DNA of 27,839 nucleotides from JBEEJZ01 sp041168905 (lineage in GTDB: Bacteria > Pseudomonadota > Gammaproteobacteria > Burkholderiales > Burkholderiaceae_C). Below, piece by piece: positions 1 through 9,476 of this stretch. How positions within the stretch are numbered: position 1 is the stretch's first letter; each line of letters opens with the position of its first letter. The notes beneath the pieces were generated by a model, which was given only the letters and a program-made list of their open reading frames with translations, did not search any database and was not told where the DNA came from. Position numbers and translations under genes: made by a program. The DNA lies in NCBI GenBank assembly GCA_041168905.1, contig JBEEJZ010000192.1:1-27839 (forward strand), in the 5' to 3' direction.

Positions 1-16
1 ATCTCCAGCAACTTGT

Positions 17-2395
17 ATGGCAACAAAACCCAGCACTTCCCCGACCAGCGGCAGCAAGCCGCCGGCCCAGCAACGACCCTGGTGGCTACGCATGATGTTG
101 TGGGGGATCGGGCTTGCAGTGGCCGGCTTGACATCCTTGCTCATCGTCATCGGACTGGCGATGGCGATGGCCTTCCCTAATTTGCCCGACATTTCGGACC
201 TGTCCAACTACCGCCCTATCCTGCCGCTACGCGTTTATTCGGCAGATGGCGTGATGATGGGCGAGTTTGGCGAAGAAAGGCGCAAGCTGACGCCCGTCAA
301 GGAAATCCCCCAGGTCATGATCGATGCAGTGCTCGCCATAGAGGACGCTCGCTTCTTTGAGCACGGCGGGGTGGATTACAAAGGTGTCTTGCGTTCAGCG
401 TTAGCTAATTTGGGCAGGGTGAAAAGCCAGGGTGCATCAACAATCACGATGCAGGTGGCGCGTAATGTTTATCTGTCCTCGGAAAAGACTTACACCCGCA
501 AGATCTACGAAATCCTACTGACGTTCAAGCTGGAACACATGTTGACCAAGGAGCAAATCCTGGAGGTTTACATGAACCAGATCTTTCTGGGCAATCGGGC
601 TTATGGTTTCGCGGCCGCCAGCGAGGCCTATTTCGACAAACCCCTGAAGGACATCACGATTGCCGAGGCCGCCATGCTGGCCGGGCTTCCCAAGGCTCCA
701 TCGTCTTACAACCCCATCAGCAACCCCAAACGCGCCCGCTCGCGCCAGCTCTACATCATTGAGCGCATGCAGGAAAACGGCTTCATCACCGCCGAGCAGG
801 CCCAGGCGGCCAAAAAGCAGGAACTGAAGATTCACTCGGCCAGCATGCCCAACCGCATCCATGCGGAATACATCGCCGAAATGGTGCGGCAACTCATGTA
901 TACACAGTATGGCAACGACACCTACACACGTGGCCTGAATGTGTACACCACCATCAATGCAGGTGAACAGGATGCCGCCTACAAGGCCTTGCGGCGCGGC
1001 ATCATGGATTTTGAGCGGCGACAAATTTATCGCGGCCCTGAGAAATTTGTTGAACTGCCCAACACACCTCGCGAACTCGAAGATGCCATCGATGAAGCGC
1101 TGGACGAGCACCCGGACAATGGCGATGTGATGTCTGCGGTAGTCCTCGAGGCGGACGCAAAGAAAGTGACGGCCATACGCCAGAACGGAGAAACCTTTGA
1201 CATCGTCGGTGAGGGCTTGAAGCCTGCCCAATCGGGCTTGTCTGACAAAGCGGCGCCCAACATCCGGATTCGGCGAGGTGCGGTCATCCGGGTGGCCAAA
1301 AATGCCAAGAACGCCTGGGAGATCACCCAACTGCCCGAAGTGGAAGGCGCATTTGTGGCGATCGATCCACGCACCGGCGCCATCCGGGCTCTGGTGGGAG
1401 GTTTTGACTACAACAAAAACAAGTTCAACCATGTCACCCAGGCCTGGCGCCAACCGGGCTCCAGTTTCAAGCCCTTCATTTACTCCGCATCGTTGGAAAA
1501 AGGGCTGACGCCTGCCACCGTGATCAACGATGCCCCCCTCTTTTTTGATGCAGGCGTGACCGGTGGGCAGCCCTGGGAGCCCAAAAACTACGACGGCACA
1601 TTTGATGGGCCGATGACCATGCGCAAAGGCTTGGCCAAGTCCAAAAACATGATCTCGATCCGGATTCTGCAGGCCGTTGGTGCACAAAATGCCCAAGATT
1701 GGATCACCCGGTTTGGCTTTGACGCCGACAAACACCCCCCCTACCTCACCATGGCTCTGGGCGCGGGATCCGTCACCCCCATGCAATTGGCCACGGCCTA
1801 CTCGGTTTTTGCCAACGGTGGCTTCCGGGTGAATCCGTGGCTCATTTCCCGGGTCACTGAACAAGCCGGGCGGGTTTTGGTCGAAACCAAACAGCCCGAG
1901 CTCGACGAATCAATGCGCAGCATCGATGCCCGAAACGCCTTTGTGATGAGCAGTCTGCTCCAGGAAGTCACTCGCGCAGGTACGGCTGCCAAAGCCCAGG
2001 CCACCTTGAAGCGCCCGGATTTGTACGGCAAGACGGGTACTACCAATGACTCCATGGATGCGTGGTTTGCGGGTTATCAACCCACGTTGGCGGCGGTGAC
2101 CTGGATTGGTTACGACAACCCGCGCAAATTGGGCAGCAACGAAACCGGCGGCGGTCTGAGCTTGCCGGTCTGGATCAGCTTCATGGAACATGCCCTCAAA
2201 AACGTACCGATCACCGAAGTGCCGGTGCCTGAAGGGGTGGTTCATTCTGGCGGTGATTGGGCGTACGACGATTACGCCGATGGCTCCGGCGTGCGCTCCC
2301 TGGGTAATGGCGGGGACAGCCAAGGAGGTGGCTCCAACCAGGCCCTGCCCCCCGCGGACGAAAAAAACCGGATACTGGACCTGTTCAAAAACTGA
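17..2395 (+). CDS. mrcA: Penicillin-binding protein 1A, bifunctional transglycosylase/transpeptidase
   Basis: This 792-residue class A PBP polymerises lipid II glycan strands and cross-links peptides in the periplasm, anchored in the inner membrane. One membrane helix lies at about residues 25-52. The GT51 domain follows, with the catalytic glutamate in AIEDARFFEH (E109) and the ASTITMQ motif near 140. The transpeptidase domain has SSFK (nucleophile S482), the SKN motif near 550 and KTGTTND (K672). The C-terminal tail is Gly/Ser-rich and probably flexible. Length fits the family. Only 16 bases of upstream sequence are present and they show no clear Shine-Dalgarno, so the start rests on the good N-terminal topology. 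The stop codon directly abuts that of cyaY on the other strand. The alternative symbol ponA is also used. Confidence 0.96.
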   Translation: MATKPSTSPTSGSKPPAQQRPWWLRMMLWGIGLAVAGLTSLLIVIGLAMAMAFPNLPDISDLSNYRPILPLRVYSADGVMMGEFGEERRKLTPVKEIPQVMIDAVLAIEDARFFEHGGVDYKGVLRSALANLGRVKSQGASTITMQVARNVYLSSEKTYTRKIYEILLTFKLEHMLTKEQILEVYMNQIFLGNRAYGFAAASEAYFDKPLKDITIAEAAMLAGLPKAPSSYNPISNPKRARSRQLYIIERMQENGFITAEQAQAAKKQELKIHSASMPNRIHAEYIAEMVRQLMYTQYGNDTYTRGLNVYTTINAGEQDAAYKALRRGIMDFERRQIYRGPEKFVELPNTPRELEDAIDEALDEHPDNGDVMSAVVLEADAKKVTAIRQNGETFDIVGEGLKPAQSGLSDKAAPNIRIRRGAVIRVAKNAKNAWEITQLPEVEGAFVAIDPRTGAIRALVGGFDYNKNKFNHVTQAWRQPGSSFKPFIYSASLEKGLTPATVINDAPLFFDAGVTGGQPWEPKNYDGTFDGPMTMRKGLAKSKNMISIRILQAVGAQNAQDWITRFGFDADKHPPYLTMALGAGSVTPMQLATAYSVFANGGFRVNPWLISRVTEQAGRVLVETKQPELDESMRSIDARNAFVMSSLLQEVTRAGTAAKAQATLKRPDLYGKTGTTNDSMDAWFAGYQPTLAAVTWIGYDNPRKLGSNETGGGLSLPVWISFMEHALKNVPITEVPVPEGVVHSGGDWAYDDYADGSGVRSLGNGGDSQGGGSNQALPPADEKNRILDLFKN

Positions 2396-2725
2396 TCAGG
2401 CGGTAAATACAAGTGGCCTGCCAGCCTGTGCAGAAGCATCACGGCTCAGGCTGCTGAAAAATTCATTTTTCTCACGGGTATCCAGCCAAACGCCCTGTTC
2501 AAATTTGTAGTGATAGCCGCCTGATCGAGCAGCCATCCAGATCTCGTGCAGTGGTTTTTGCAGGTTGATGACGATCTGGCTCTGGTTGCTGAACACCAGT
2601 GTGACCATGCCGCCCACCCGCTGGTTGTCTATGTCGACATCAGTCTGTTCATTAATGCGGTCGCAGCAAACCTCCACGGCCTGAAGCAGGGCCTCTGCGC
2701 GATCCATGAATTCAATGTCGGTCAT
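2396..2725 (-). CDS. cyaY: Iron donor/frataxin-like protein CyaY
   Basis: This 109-residue cytosolic protein is the bacterial frataxin, an iron-binding regulator of Fe-S cluster assembly on IscU. The N-terminal helix (DIEFMDRAEALLQAVEVCCDRI) carries the expected acidic residues. The beta-sheet region contains the family's NLQKPLHEIWMAARSGGYHYKF block, including the conserved Trp and Gly-Gly-Tyr. Length is normal (about 105-110). It is divergent from lptM, with only 12 bases between the two start codons, so the two promoters must overlap each other's leaders or coding regions. The cyaY-lptM-lysA neighbourhood parallels the cyaY-yifL(lptM)-dapF cluster of enterobacteria, which supports the assignment. 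Confidence 0.93.
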   Translation of the reverse strand: MTDIEFMDRAEALLQAVEVCCDRINEQTDVDIDNQRVGGMVTLVFSNQSQIVINLQKPLHEIWMAARSGGYHYKFEQGVWLDTREKNEFFSSLSRDASAQAGRPLVFTA

Positions 2726-2737
2726 TACAATTTCCAG

Positions 2738-2941
2738 ATGATTTTTGTGCCCAGAATTTTAGTCAGACCCCTTTTTTGCGGCACTGCATATGGCCTTATG
2801 GCCTTGGCGCTTGCCGGTTGCGGACAACCGGGGCCGCTCTATCTTCCCACACAGACTCAGGACGCAAGGCGGAGCAGTCCGCCCAAGGCCCCCGAGGCCA
2901 TGCCCGCACCCACCGGCTCTACACCTAACCACACACCATGA
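2738..2941 (+). CDS. lptM: Small LPS-assembly lipoprotein LptM (YifL-like)
   Basis: This 67-residue lipoprotein has a short basic N-terminus, a hydrophobic stretch and the lipobox LAGC, with lipidated Cys at about residue 28. The mature N-terminus GQPGPLYLP is the hallmark of the LptM/YifL family, which assists oxidation and assembly of the LptDE LPS translocon in the outer membrane. The rest is a Pro-rich tail. The frame stays open further upstream into cyaY, but the ATG at 2738 is the first giving a plausible lipoprotein signal; the GTG at 2747 is an alternative. The stop overlaps the lysA start as ATGA, suggesting translational coupling. The signal region contains GTCAGACCCC (2762-2771), a 10-mer that recurs in palindromes inside dnaE2. 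Confidence 0.85.
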   Translation: MIFVPRILVRPLFCGTAYGLMALALAGCGQPGPLYLPTQTQDARRSSPPKAPEAMPAPTGSTPNHTP

Positions 2942-4218
2942 CCGACTTGCTCACCCCCGGCCAACCCTATTTTTCGCAGCGCGATGGACAACTGCTGGCA
3001 GAAGACGTCTCACTGTCTGACCTGGCCGCCACACACGGAACGCCCTTGTTTGTCTACTCCAAGGCAGCCATGCTGGCCGCACTGGCCGCGTATCAGCGAG
3101 GTTTTGCCGGCCGCAATGCACAGATTTGCTACGCCATGAAAGCCAACTCCTCGCTGGGCGTTCTGCAGGTGTTTGCGCAGGCCGGATGCGGCTTCGACAT
3201 CGTGTCCGGCGGCGAGTTGGCCCGAGTCTTGGCGGCGGGCGCACAGGCTTCCAAGGTGATTTTTTCGGGTGTGGGAAAAACCCGCCAGGAAATGCGCACC
3301 GCTCTGCAGGCCGGCATCGGCTGCTTCAACGTGGAGAGTGAGTCTGAGCTGGACGTGCTAAACGACGTGGCTCTGTCGCTCCACACACAGGCTCCCGTGA
3401 GCATCCGCGTCAACCCCAATGTGGACCCACAGACCCACCCCTATATTTCGACCGGCCTGAAGGGCAATAAATTCGGTATCGCCCACGAGCGCGCCTTGGC
3501 CACCTACCAGCGTGCCGCAGCCCTGCCAGGCCTCAGGGTGGTGGGCATCGATTGCCACATCGGCTCACAGATTACGCTGGCTGCCCCCTACCTGGATGCC
3601 ATGGATCGCATTCTTGACCTGGTGCAAGCCATTGAAGATGCCGGCATACCACTGCACCACATTGACTTCGGCGGGGGCCTGGGCATCAACTACAACGCGG
3701 ATGTACCACCAGAAGCGGATGCCCTGTGGCACAGCTTGCTGGCTAAATTGGACGAACGCGGCTTTGGCCACAAGCAATTGATGGTGGAACCCGGGCGCTC
3801 CCTGGTGGGTAATGCCGGCGTTTGCGTGACCGAGGTGCTGTACATGAAACCGGGCGAGCAAAAAAACTTCTGCATCGTCGACGCCGCCATGAACGACCTT
3901 CCCCGCCCAGCGATGTATCAGGCCTTTCACCACATTCAACCCTTGCGAGCCCGAAGCGGCGCCTGCGGTACCTGGGATGTTGTTGGGCCAGTGTGTGAAA
4001 GTGGCGATTGGATCGGCCACGACCGCGAACTCAATGTTCAACCGGGCGATTTGCTGGCAGTGATGTCAGCTGGCGCTTATTGCATGAGCATGTCCAGCAA
4101 TTACAACTCGCGCGGCCGTGCGGCCGAAGTGCTGGTGAGCGGCGAGCAGGCCCACCTCATCCGTCAGCGCGAATCGATCGAAGACCAGCTCAGGAACGAG
4201 ACGCTGGTGAAGGCTTGA
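2938..4218 (+). CDS. lysA: Diaminopimelate decarboxylase
   Basis: LysA catalyses the last step of lysine synthesis, the PLP-dependent decarboxylation of meso-diaminopimelate. The 426-residue protein is of usual length. The PLP lysine is in CYAMKANSS (K68). HIGSQI, the Gly-rich phosphate-binding FGGGLGI, EPGRSLVGNAG and the substrate/dimer motif CESGDW are all present, as in the alanine racemase-like TIM-barrel plus beta-domain fold. The start overlaps the lptM stop. The 3' end overlaps the 3' end of msrQ on the opposite strand by 29 bases, an unusually long convergent overlap. Confidence 0.97.
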   Translation: MTDLLTPGQPYFSQRDGQLLAEDVSLSDLAATHGTPLFVYSKAAMLAALAAYQRGFAGRNAQICYAMKANSSLGVLQVFAQAGCGFDIVSGGELARVLAAGAQASKVIFSGVGKTRQEMRTALQAGIGCFNVESESELDVLNDVALSLHTQAPVSIRVNPNVDPQTHPYISTGLKGNKFGIAHERALATYQRAAALPGLRVVGIDCHIGSQITLAAPYLDAMDRILDLVQAIEDAGIPLHHIDFGGGLGINYNADVPPEADALWHSLLAKLDERGFGHKQLMVEPGRSLVGNAGVCVTEVLYMKPGEQKNFCIVDAAMNDLPRPAMYQAFHHIQPLRARSGACGTWDVVGPVCESGDWIGHDRELNVQPGDLLAVMSAGAYCMSMSSNYNSRGRAAEVLVSGEQAHLIRQRESIEDQLRNETLVKA

Positions 4219-4813
4219 ATCGGTGATGCAGGCGCCAAAGTAGCAAGCTGCCCAACACCAAGCCGTAGACCCAAACCTCCGCGTAGTTGTTCTTGCCGGA
4301 GCGCATCCAGAAAAAATGCAGGATGGCCAGGCAAGCCACCACATAAACCGAGCGGTGCAGGCGCTGCCAGCGCTGAGCACCCAGTGCCTTGATGGCCCGG
4401 TTGAATGACGTCGCAGCCAAGAGCGTCAGCAAGACAAACGCCAGTGATCCGACCAGAATGAAGGGGCGCTTGGCGATGTCTTTGACGATGTCCTGCGGCT
4501 CAAAGCCCATGTCAAAGCCGCTGTAGCACAGCAAATGCAGCGTGGCATAAAAATAGGTCAACAAACCCGACATACGCCGATAACGCGCCAAGACAGGCTG
4601 GCCCAGCATGACCCGCAACGGTGTAATGGCCAGGGTCAGGCACAAAAAACGCAGCGTCCAGTCGCCAGTGGCGCGGATCAGATACTCAGCCGGGTTAGGG
4701 CCCAACTGATCCTGGATCGCCCCCCACAAAAGCCAGGCAAAAGGCAGGACAGCGAGGACAAACAGCACAGATTTGGACGCAGCCAGTGCCCGGCCCACAC
4801 CAATTGAACGCAT
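4190..4813 (-). CDS. msrQ: Haem-binding membrane subunit MsrQ
   Basis: MsrQ (formerly YedZ) is the inner-membrane b-type cytochrome that passes electrons from the quinone pool or flavin reductase to MsrP. The predicted 207-residue protein is almost entirely hydrophobic, with about six helices, and carries the conserved histidines in YATLHLLCY, RLHRSVYV and AILHFFW that fit haem ligation. The frame is open far upstream, but the ATG at 4813 is right: it shares one base with the msrP stop (TGATG) and gives the standard N-terminus. It follows msrP in a translationally coupled pair. Confidence 0.93.
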   Translation of the reverse strand: MRSIGVGRALAASKSVLFVLAVLPFAWLLWGAIQDQLGPNPAEYLIRATGDWTLRFLCLTLAITPLRVMLGQPVLARYRRMSGLLTYFYATLHLLCYSGFDMGFEPQDIVKDIAKRPFILVGSLAFVLLTLLAATSFNRAIKALGAQRWQRLHRSVYVVACLAILHFFWMRSGKNNYAEVWVYGLVLGSLLLWRLHHRFKPSPASRS

Positions 4814-5817
4814 CAGAAGTTCTTGCGCAAATCCATTCCAGCGTAGAGCTGGCCGACCTGTGCCTCGTAGCCATTGAACATCAGGGTCTTGCGCTTCTTG
4901 CTGAACAGGCCATCTTCGCCGATGCGCCTCTCGGTCGCCTGGCTCCAACGCGGGTGATCCACCTCCGGGTTCACATTCGAGTAAAAGCCGTATTCGTTGG
5001 CTGCCGCCTTGTTCCAGGCGGTCGCGGGCATTTTTTCGGTGAAGCGAATCTTGACCAGGCTTTTGCCGCTTTTGAAGCCGTACTTCCAAGGCACGACCAA
5101 ACGCACCGGCGCCCCGCTTTGCTTGGGCAAGACCTCGCCGTACATGCCAAAGGACAGCAGGGTCAGCGGATGCAGCGCCTCGTCCAGACGCAGGCCCTCC
5201 ACATACGGCCAATCCAGTATGCGTGAGCCGACAAAAGGCATGGTCTTGGGGTCTGCCAGAGTGACAAATTCCACAAACTTGGCACTGCCCAGAGGCTCCA
5301 CCTTGCGGATCAGTTCAGCCAGCGAATACCCCACCCATGGAATGACCATGGACCAGCCTTCCACACAGCGCAGTCTGTAAATACGGTCTTCCATCGGGCT
5401 GAGCTTGAGCAGATCTTCCAGCGCAAATCGACCAGGCTTCCTGACCAGTCCTTCCACCTCCACCGACCAGGGGGACGTTTTCAAGGTGTGCGCATTTCGG
5501 GCCGGGTCCGCCTTGTCGGCGCCAAATTCGTAAAAATTGTTGTAGGCGGTGGCATCTGCATAGGGCGTGAGCTTCTCTAGGGTGACTGCGCCGGTAACTG
5601 TGGATCGCATTGAAGGCAATTCGGCCAGGCGCCCCGGACGCACCACCGTAGCCGCCTGCGCGCTTGCGTCTCCCATGGCCCAGCCGCTCAAGGCAGCACC
5701 TGCCGCGCCGCTGGCCAATAGCCTCAGGGCATCTCGCCGCCCTTCATAGACGGCACGTGACGTGATCTCGCTGGTGACTTGGTGATTAAAACCGTCGGCG
5801 TGGGTACGAATCAGCAT
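4813..5817 (-). CDS. msrP: Periplasmic methionine sulfoxide reductase, molybdopterin subunit MsrP
   Basis: MsrP (YedY) is a Tat-exported molybdoenzyme of the sulfite oxidase fold that reduces methionine sulfoxide in oxidised periplasmic proteins. The 334-residue precursor has a twin-arginine motif (GRRDALRLLA, R27-R28), a hydrophobic segment and a likely cleavage site ending SAQA near 55. The Mo-ligating cysteine is C151 in YRLRCVEGW. Other family signatures are WVGYSLAELI and VPWKYGFKSGKS. A good Shine-Dalgarno (AGGGAG) lies just upstream of the start. It sits 24 bases after ccsB and directly before msrQ, so all may share the resB-ccsB transcript. Confidence 0.95.
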   Translation of the reverse strand: MLIRTHADGFNHQVTSEITSRAVYEGRRDALRLLASGAAGAALSGWAMGDASAQAATVVRPGRLAELPSMRSTVTGAVTLEKLTPYADATAYNNFYEFGADKADPARNAHTLKTSPWSVEVEGLVRKPGRFALEDLLKLSPMEDRIYRLRCVEGWSMVIPWVGYSLAELIRKVEPLGSAKFVEFVTLADPKTMPFVGSRILDWPYVEGLRLDEALHPLTLLSFGMYGEVLPKQSGAPVRLVVPWKYGFKSGKSLVKIRFTEKMPATAWNKAAANEYGFYSNVNPEVDHPRWSQATERRIGEDGLFSKKRKTLMFNGYEAQVGQLYAGMDLRKNF

Positions 5818-5841
5818 GGCAAGCTCCCTGAAGCAACGGGT

Positions 5842-7185
5842 TTACAAGGTACCGTAACTGTGCAAACCGCTAAGAAACATGTTCACACCCAAAAACGCAA
5901 AAGTGGTAACCACCAGACCGCCCAGCGCCCACCAGGCAGACGCTGCGCCCCGCAAGCCCTTCATCAAGCGCATGTGCAGCCACGCAGCGTAATTGAGCCA
6001 AACGATCAACGCCCAGGTTTCCTTGGGGTCCCAGCTCCAGTAGCCACCCCAGGCTTCAGCCGCCCACAAGGCACCCAGCACCGTTGCAATGGTGAAGAAG
6101 GCAAAGCCGACGGCGATGGCCTTGTACATCACGTCATCCAGAATTTCGAAGCTGGGCAGGCGGTCGGCAATACGGCGACGCCCCGCCAAAATGGCAGCAA
6201 CGATGAAAGCCGAGACACCAAAGTAAATACCCCAGTAGTTGCTGGCCTCGGCCCCAGCAGCGACCGGCCGCTGACGAAAGACCATGGGCTCAAAACACAG
6301 CACGATGCCCAGCAACCACAGCGGCGCCAGCTTGTACCAGCGCGTCTCAGTCGCCTGCTGCTTGATGAGGAAGGCAAAAGCCACCATGGCAGCCAGAGCG
6401 AACGTACCGTAACCAATGAAATTGGCCGGCACATGCAGCTTCATCCACCAGCTTTTCAGCGCCGGCACCAGAGGCTGAATGGCGTGAGCTTCGCGCACCA
6501 CCGTGTACCAAAGCAGGAAACCCACGGCAGCACTCACCACCAGCATCACAAACGCACCCAGGGCCTTGGTGCCGTATTGCGCCTCGAAGTAAAGGTAAAA
6601 AACTGCTGTCAGCCAGCAAAACAGCACGAAAACTTCGTACAAATTGCTCACAGGAATGTGCCCGATATCCGCGCCCAAAAGGTAGCTCTCATACCAGCGC
6701 ACCAAGGTGCCAATAAGGGCCATGGCCACCGCCACCCAGGCCATGCGCGAGCCAATGAGCTCCATGAAGGCCGCCTGACCCCGAGCGACAAAGCCCAGCC
6801 AATAAAACGCCGTGCTCATGAAGAACAACATACTCATCCACAAAATGGCGGATTGGCTGGATAGAAAGTATTTGAGCCAGAACACATTTTCAGATCGCGC
6901 CAAATCACCCTGGTAAGCGTAAATACCCAGTAATGCCATGGCCGCAACAGCCAACATCAGGACACGCAAGGGACGCCAAAACCACGCCAGCCAGATTACC
7001 GATGGAATCGTGGCAATCAGAATGCCCTGCTCGTAAACGTCCATGAAACTGCTGTACTGGACAAAGGCAAACAGACCGCCAGCGATGGCCAGCACGGCAA
7101 ACAGCCAGTCCCACAGGTTTCTCTTGGCGAAGTAGCCCTCGTTCAAGGTGATGGTGGACTCGTAAGTCGTCGAGGCCGTGTTCAT
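5842..7185 (-). CDS. ccsB: System II cytochrome c biogenesis protein, WWD-domain haem handler (CcsB/CcsA type)
   Basis: This 447-residue polytopic membrane protein is the haem-handling half of the System II cytochrome c synthase. It shows the Trp-rich WWD signature as WGGYWSWDPKE near residue 385, flanked by membrane helices, and the histidines of LHVPANFIGY and GLHSYG that match the conserved haem-ligand positions. N-terminal helices occur around residues 25-95. Its start overlaps the resB stop by 4 bases (ATGA), so the two halves are translationally coupled. Naming differs between authors (CcsA, CcsB or ResC for this half); the function is clear. Confidence 0.94.
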   Translation of the reverse strand: MNTASTTYESTITLNEGYFAKRNLWDWLFAVLAIAGGLFAFVQYSSFMDVYEQGILIATIPSVIWLAWFWRPLRVLMLAVAAMALLGIYAYQGDLARSENVFWLKYFLSSQSAILWMSMLFFMSTAFYWLGFVARGQAAFMELIGSRMAWVAVAMALIGTLVRWYESYLLGADIGHIPVSNLYEVFVLFCWLTAVFYLYFEAQYGTKALGAFVMLVVSAAVGFLLWYTVVREAHAIQPLVPALKSWWMKLHVPANFIGYGTFALAAMVAFAFLIKQQATETRWYKLAPLWLLGIVLCFEPMVFRQRPVAAGAEASNYWGIYFGVSAFIVAAILAGRRRIADRLPSFEILDDVMYKAIAVGFAFFTIATVLGALWAAEAWGGYWSWDPKETWALIVWLNYAAWLHMRLMKGLRGAASAWWALGGLVVTTFAFLGVNMFLSGLHSYGTL

Positions 7186-9344
7186 GCTTTGCTCCTCTCG
7201 GGCGCTTCGCCCTTCGCTAACAATTTCATTCGGAGTTGATCAAACTCCTTGTCGCCATCCATGGTCTTGCGGTTGGTGGACAACGCCATCGTGGCTGTTG
7301 TCGACAGTGGCGACCCCACCACCGGGGCCAGCCAAACCCAAATGCGCCGCTCCCTCACATAAAGCATCGCAAACACACCCACAATCAGCAGGGCACAACC
7401 AAGATAAACGATATTTTTTCCAGGTGCGCGGGCGACCTGGAAAACACTGGCCTGAACCTGGGTGAAATCCGTCAGGGCAAAAGCCATGGGTGCAGGGTAC
7501 ACGGGCAGATCACTCAAAGCGAGCACCGCCTGTGTCATGAAGGCTTGGCTGCTCTCATCTGCAGGCAAGGGCTTGAGCCCCGCCTTTTCTTGGGCAAGCT
7601 GCGCCAGTTCGAACAACACCCCATTCAGGATACGAACCAGCACTTCGCCAGCACGGGCTTGCTCGGCAGCCGGAACATTGCGCTCCAGAAAGTCGGAGAT
7701 GGCTTGTAGCCCCCCACCCTGCACCGGGCTGTCATTCGCCCTCTCGACACCCGCGAACAGGTTCAGTGCGCGCACTGCAGATGCGGCGATTTGCTCCGCC
7801 AGCTCTGGGCGCTTGCTGTCTACCGCTTTGGCCGCGTAGCGTTTGGCAGCCTGGTCACGCATTGGGGCATCTTCCAGTGCAGCACTCAACCGCAAAAAGC
7901 TATCCATGCTTTGATCAGCGTCAGCAGGCACGCGCAGGTAGCGAAAAGGCTCAGACGGCGATTCGCGCATGCCCAGCAGGAAAACCGGCACACCATCACC
8001 GGCATCGACGGGCAGCATGTAGTTGTGAAACTCCTTGGCCTGGCCCGACGCATCACGCAGTTTGTAGGAAATGCTCGGCCCCACGTTGCGCAGCTCTTTC
8101 TTGGTTGCCGTCTTGTTGCCTGCGCCCAGACGGGCATCGATCGACTCGCGCAAGTCCACCTTGCGTGGATCAACCGCACCTGGCCCGGTGGCGCCAAAAT
8201 TCTCGACGTTGATCACACGTAGCCCGGTGTACTCGAGCGTCAGCTTCTCACTGTCTGCCCCTGAGGCCCCGCGGGTAAGTTGAGAGCTGCCTCCGATGAC
8301 TCCCTCAATTTCAAAGGGCTGAGTGGCAGCCTTCATGGGGATGGCTTTGAGCTTGACGCGGGAACCACCGTCATCAAAGCTGGATTGGTAAATCTCGATG
8401 CCCTTGTAACTGGCCGGGTGGTTCACCTCCACCCGGGCCTCCCGGGTCTCACCCGTCGCCTTGTCGTGAATCACGATGTCGCTGGCAAACAGCTTGGGCA
8501 TGCCCGTGGAATAAAAATCAACCACGAACTTTTTGAGCTCGATCGCAAAGGGCAATTCCTGCAGAAGGATGCCGTCAGACTGATTCAGGATGGCGGTGCT
8601 CGACTGTGTGCCTTCGGCTACCAGTAAATTGCCCCGAAACGTGGGATTGCGCTCGCTCAGACGATGCTCGGGCTTGACATCGGCAATCAAACCGCCGCCG
8701 TTGTAAGCGCTTTTGCCGTTAAACCACATCTGCGCGCGCACGATCAGGTCACCGTCCAGCAAACCACCCAGACACACCAGCACGATGGCACTGTGCGCAG
8801 CGATGTAACCCAGCTTGTTGGCAGCGCCCGCCTTGGCCGCCACCATCCAGCCATCACCGTCCGGACCATCTCTGCGCTGCAACCTGACCTTCCAGCCGCC
8901 GCCAGCCAGCAGATGACCGATGCGCTTGGCCGCACCCTCGGGGGCTTCGTCAAGCGCGGCCTGCGCCCGATGACCAAAAGCCTTGAGGCTTTGAACACGT
9001 ATGTTTTCCTTGAACGTCTTCAAGTCGGCCAGAATCTTGGGCGTGTTACGGGCGATGCACAAAGAAGTGCTCAGCACCAAAAACGCCAAAATCAACAAGA
9101 ACCACCAAGCGCTGTACACCGAGTACAAAGAGGCAGCCCCAAAAACATCCGCCCAAAACGGGCCAAACTGGTTCACGTAATTGGGTAAGGGCTCATGCTG
9201 CTTGAGCACCGTGCCAATGACCGAGGCAATGCAAATCACCGTCAGCAAGGAGATCGCAAAGCGCATGGACGACAGTAACTCCACCACGGCGCGCAACACT
9301 TGCGATTCAGAGCGCAGCTCAAGGCCTTGGGTGGAAGATGTCAT
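7182..9344 (-). CDS. resB: System II cytochrome c biogenesis protein ResB
   Basis: ResB (Ccs1) partners the WWD protein to deliver and attach haem to apocytochromes c on the outer face of the membrane. The 720-residue protein has helices at about 28-47, 72-97 and 178-196, a large periplasmic domain and a final helix at 644-663 followed by a cytoplasmic tail, which is the ResB topology. The N-terminal SSMRFAISLLTVI and the block EINHP-like EVNHPASYKGIEIYQSSF are typical. A terminator at 9389-9420 separates it from the upstream cytochrome c4 gene, so it probably has its own promoter within 9345-9388 or receives read-through. Confidence 0.94.
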   Translation of the reverse strand: MTSSTQGLELRSESQVLRAVVELLSSMRFAISLLTVICIASVIGTVLKQHEPLPNYVNQFGPFWADVFGAASLYSVYSAWWFLLILAFLVLSTSLCIARNTPKILADLKTFKENIRVQSLKAFGHRAQAALDEAPEGAAKRIGHLLAGGGWKVRLQRRDGPDGDGWMVAAKAGAANKLGYIAAHSAIVLVCLGGLLDGDLIVRAQMWFNGKSAYNGGGLIADVKPEHRLSERNPTFRGNLLVAEGTQSSTAILNQSDGILLQELPFAIELKKFVVDFYSTGMPKLFASDIVIHDKATGETREARVEVNHPASYKGIEIYQSSFDDGGSRVKLKAIPMKAATQPFEIEGVIGGSSQLTRGASGADSEKLTLEYTGLRVINVENFGATGPGAVDPRKVDLRESIDARLGAGNKTATKKELRNVGPSISYKLRDASGQAKEFHNYMLPVDAGDGVPVFLLGMRESPSEPFRYLRVPADADQSMDSFLRLSAALEDAPMRDQAAKRYAAKAVDSKRPELAEQIAASAVRALNLFAGVERANDSPVQGGGLQAISDFLERNVPAAEQARAGEVLVRILNGVLFELAQLAQEKAGLKPLPADESSQAFMTQAVLALSDLPVYPAPMAFALTDFTQVQASVFQVARAPGKNIVYLGCALLIVGVFAMLYVRERRIWVWLAPVVGSPLSTTATMALSTNRKTMDGDKEFDQLRMKLLAKGEAPERSKA

Positions 9345-9388
9345 GACAGAAGCAGATTAAACAAGCGTGAATTGGCATCGCCAAAATG

Positions 9389-9420
9389 AAAAAAGCGGAC
9401 CATCCGAAGACCGGCCCGCT
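9389..9420 (-). terminator. Rho-independent terminator after cytochrome c4
   Basis: On the minus strand, AGCGGGCC pairs with GGTCCGCT (one G-U pair), with an additional inner stem around a TTCG loop, and a run of six T follows. It lies 57 bases after the cytochrome c4 stop and before resB, so it should end the cytochrome c4 message. Confidence 0.85.
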
Positions 9421-9476
9421 CATGCAGCATTGCGGTCACGGACTCCAGTCCGCCCGCAAGGCAATCATGTTTTTAC

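Noticed and set aside
515..1864. A 449-codon open frame antisense to the PBP1A gene
   Set aside because: It is a shadow of GC-rich third positions in a gene with clear motifs; its translation shows no domain and no Shine-Dalgarno.
5779..6864. A 361-codon plus-strand frame over msrP/ccsB
   Set aside because: The translation is His/Gln/Arg-rich without domain character and lies opposite two certain genes.
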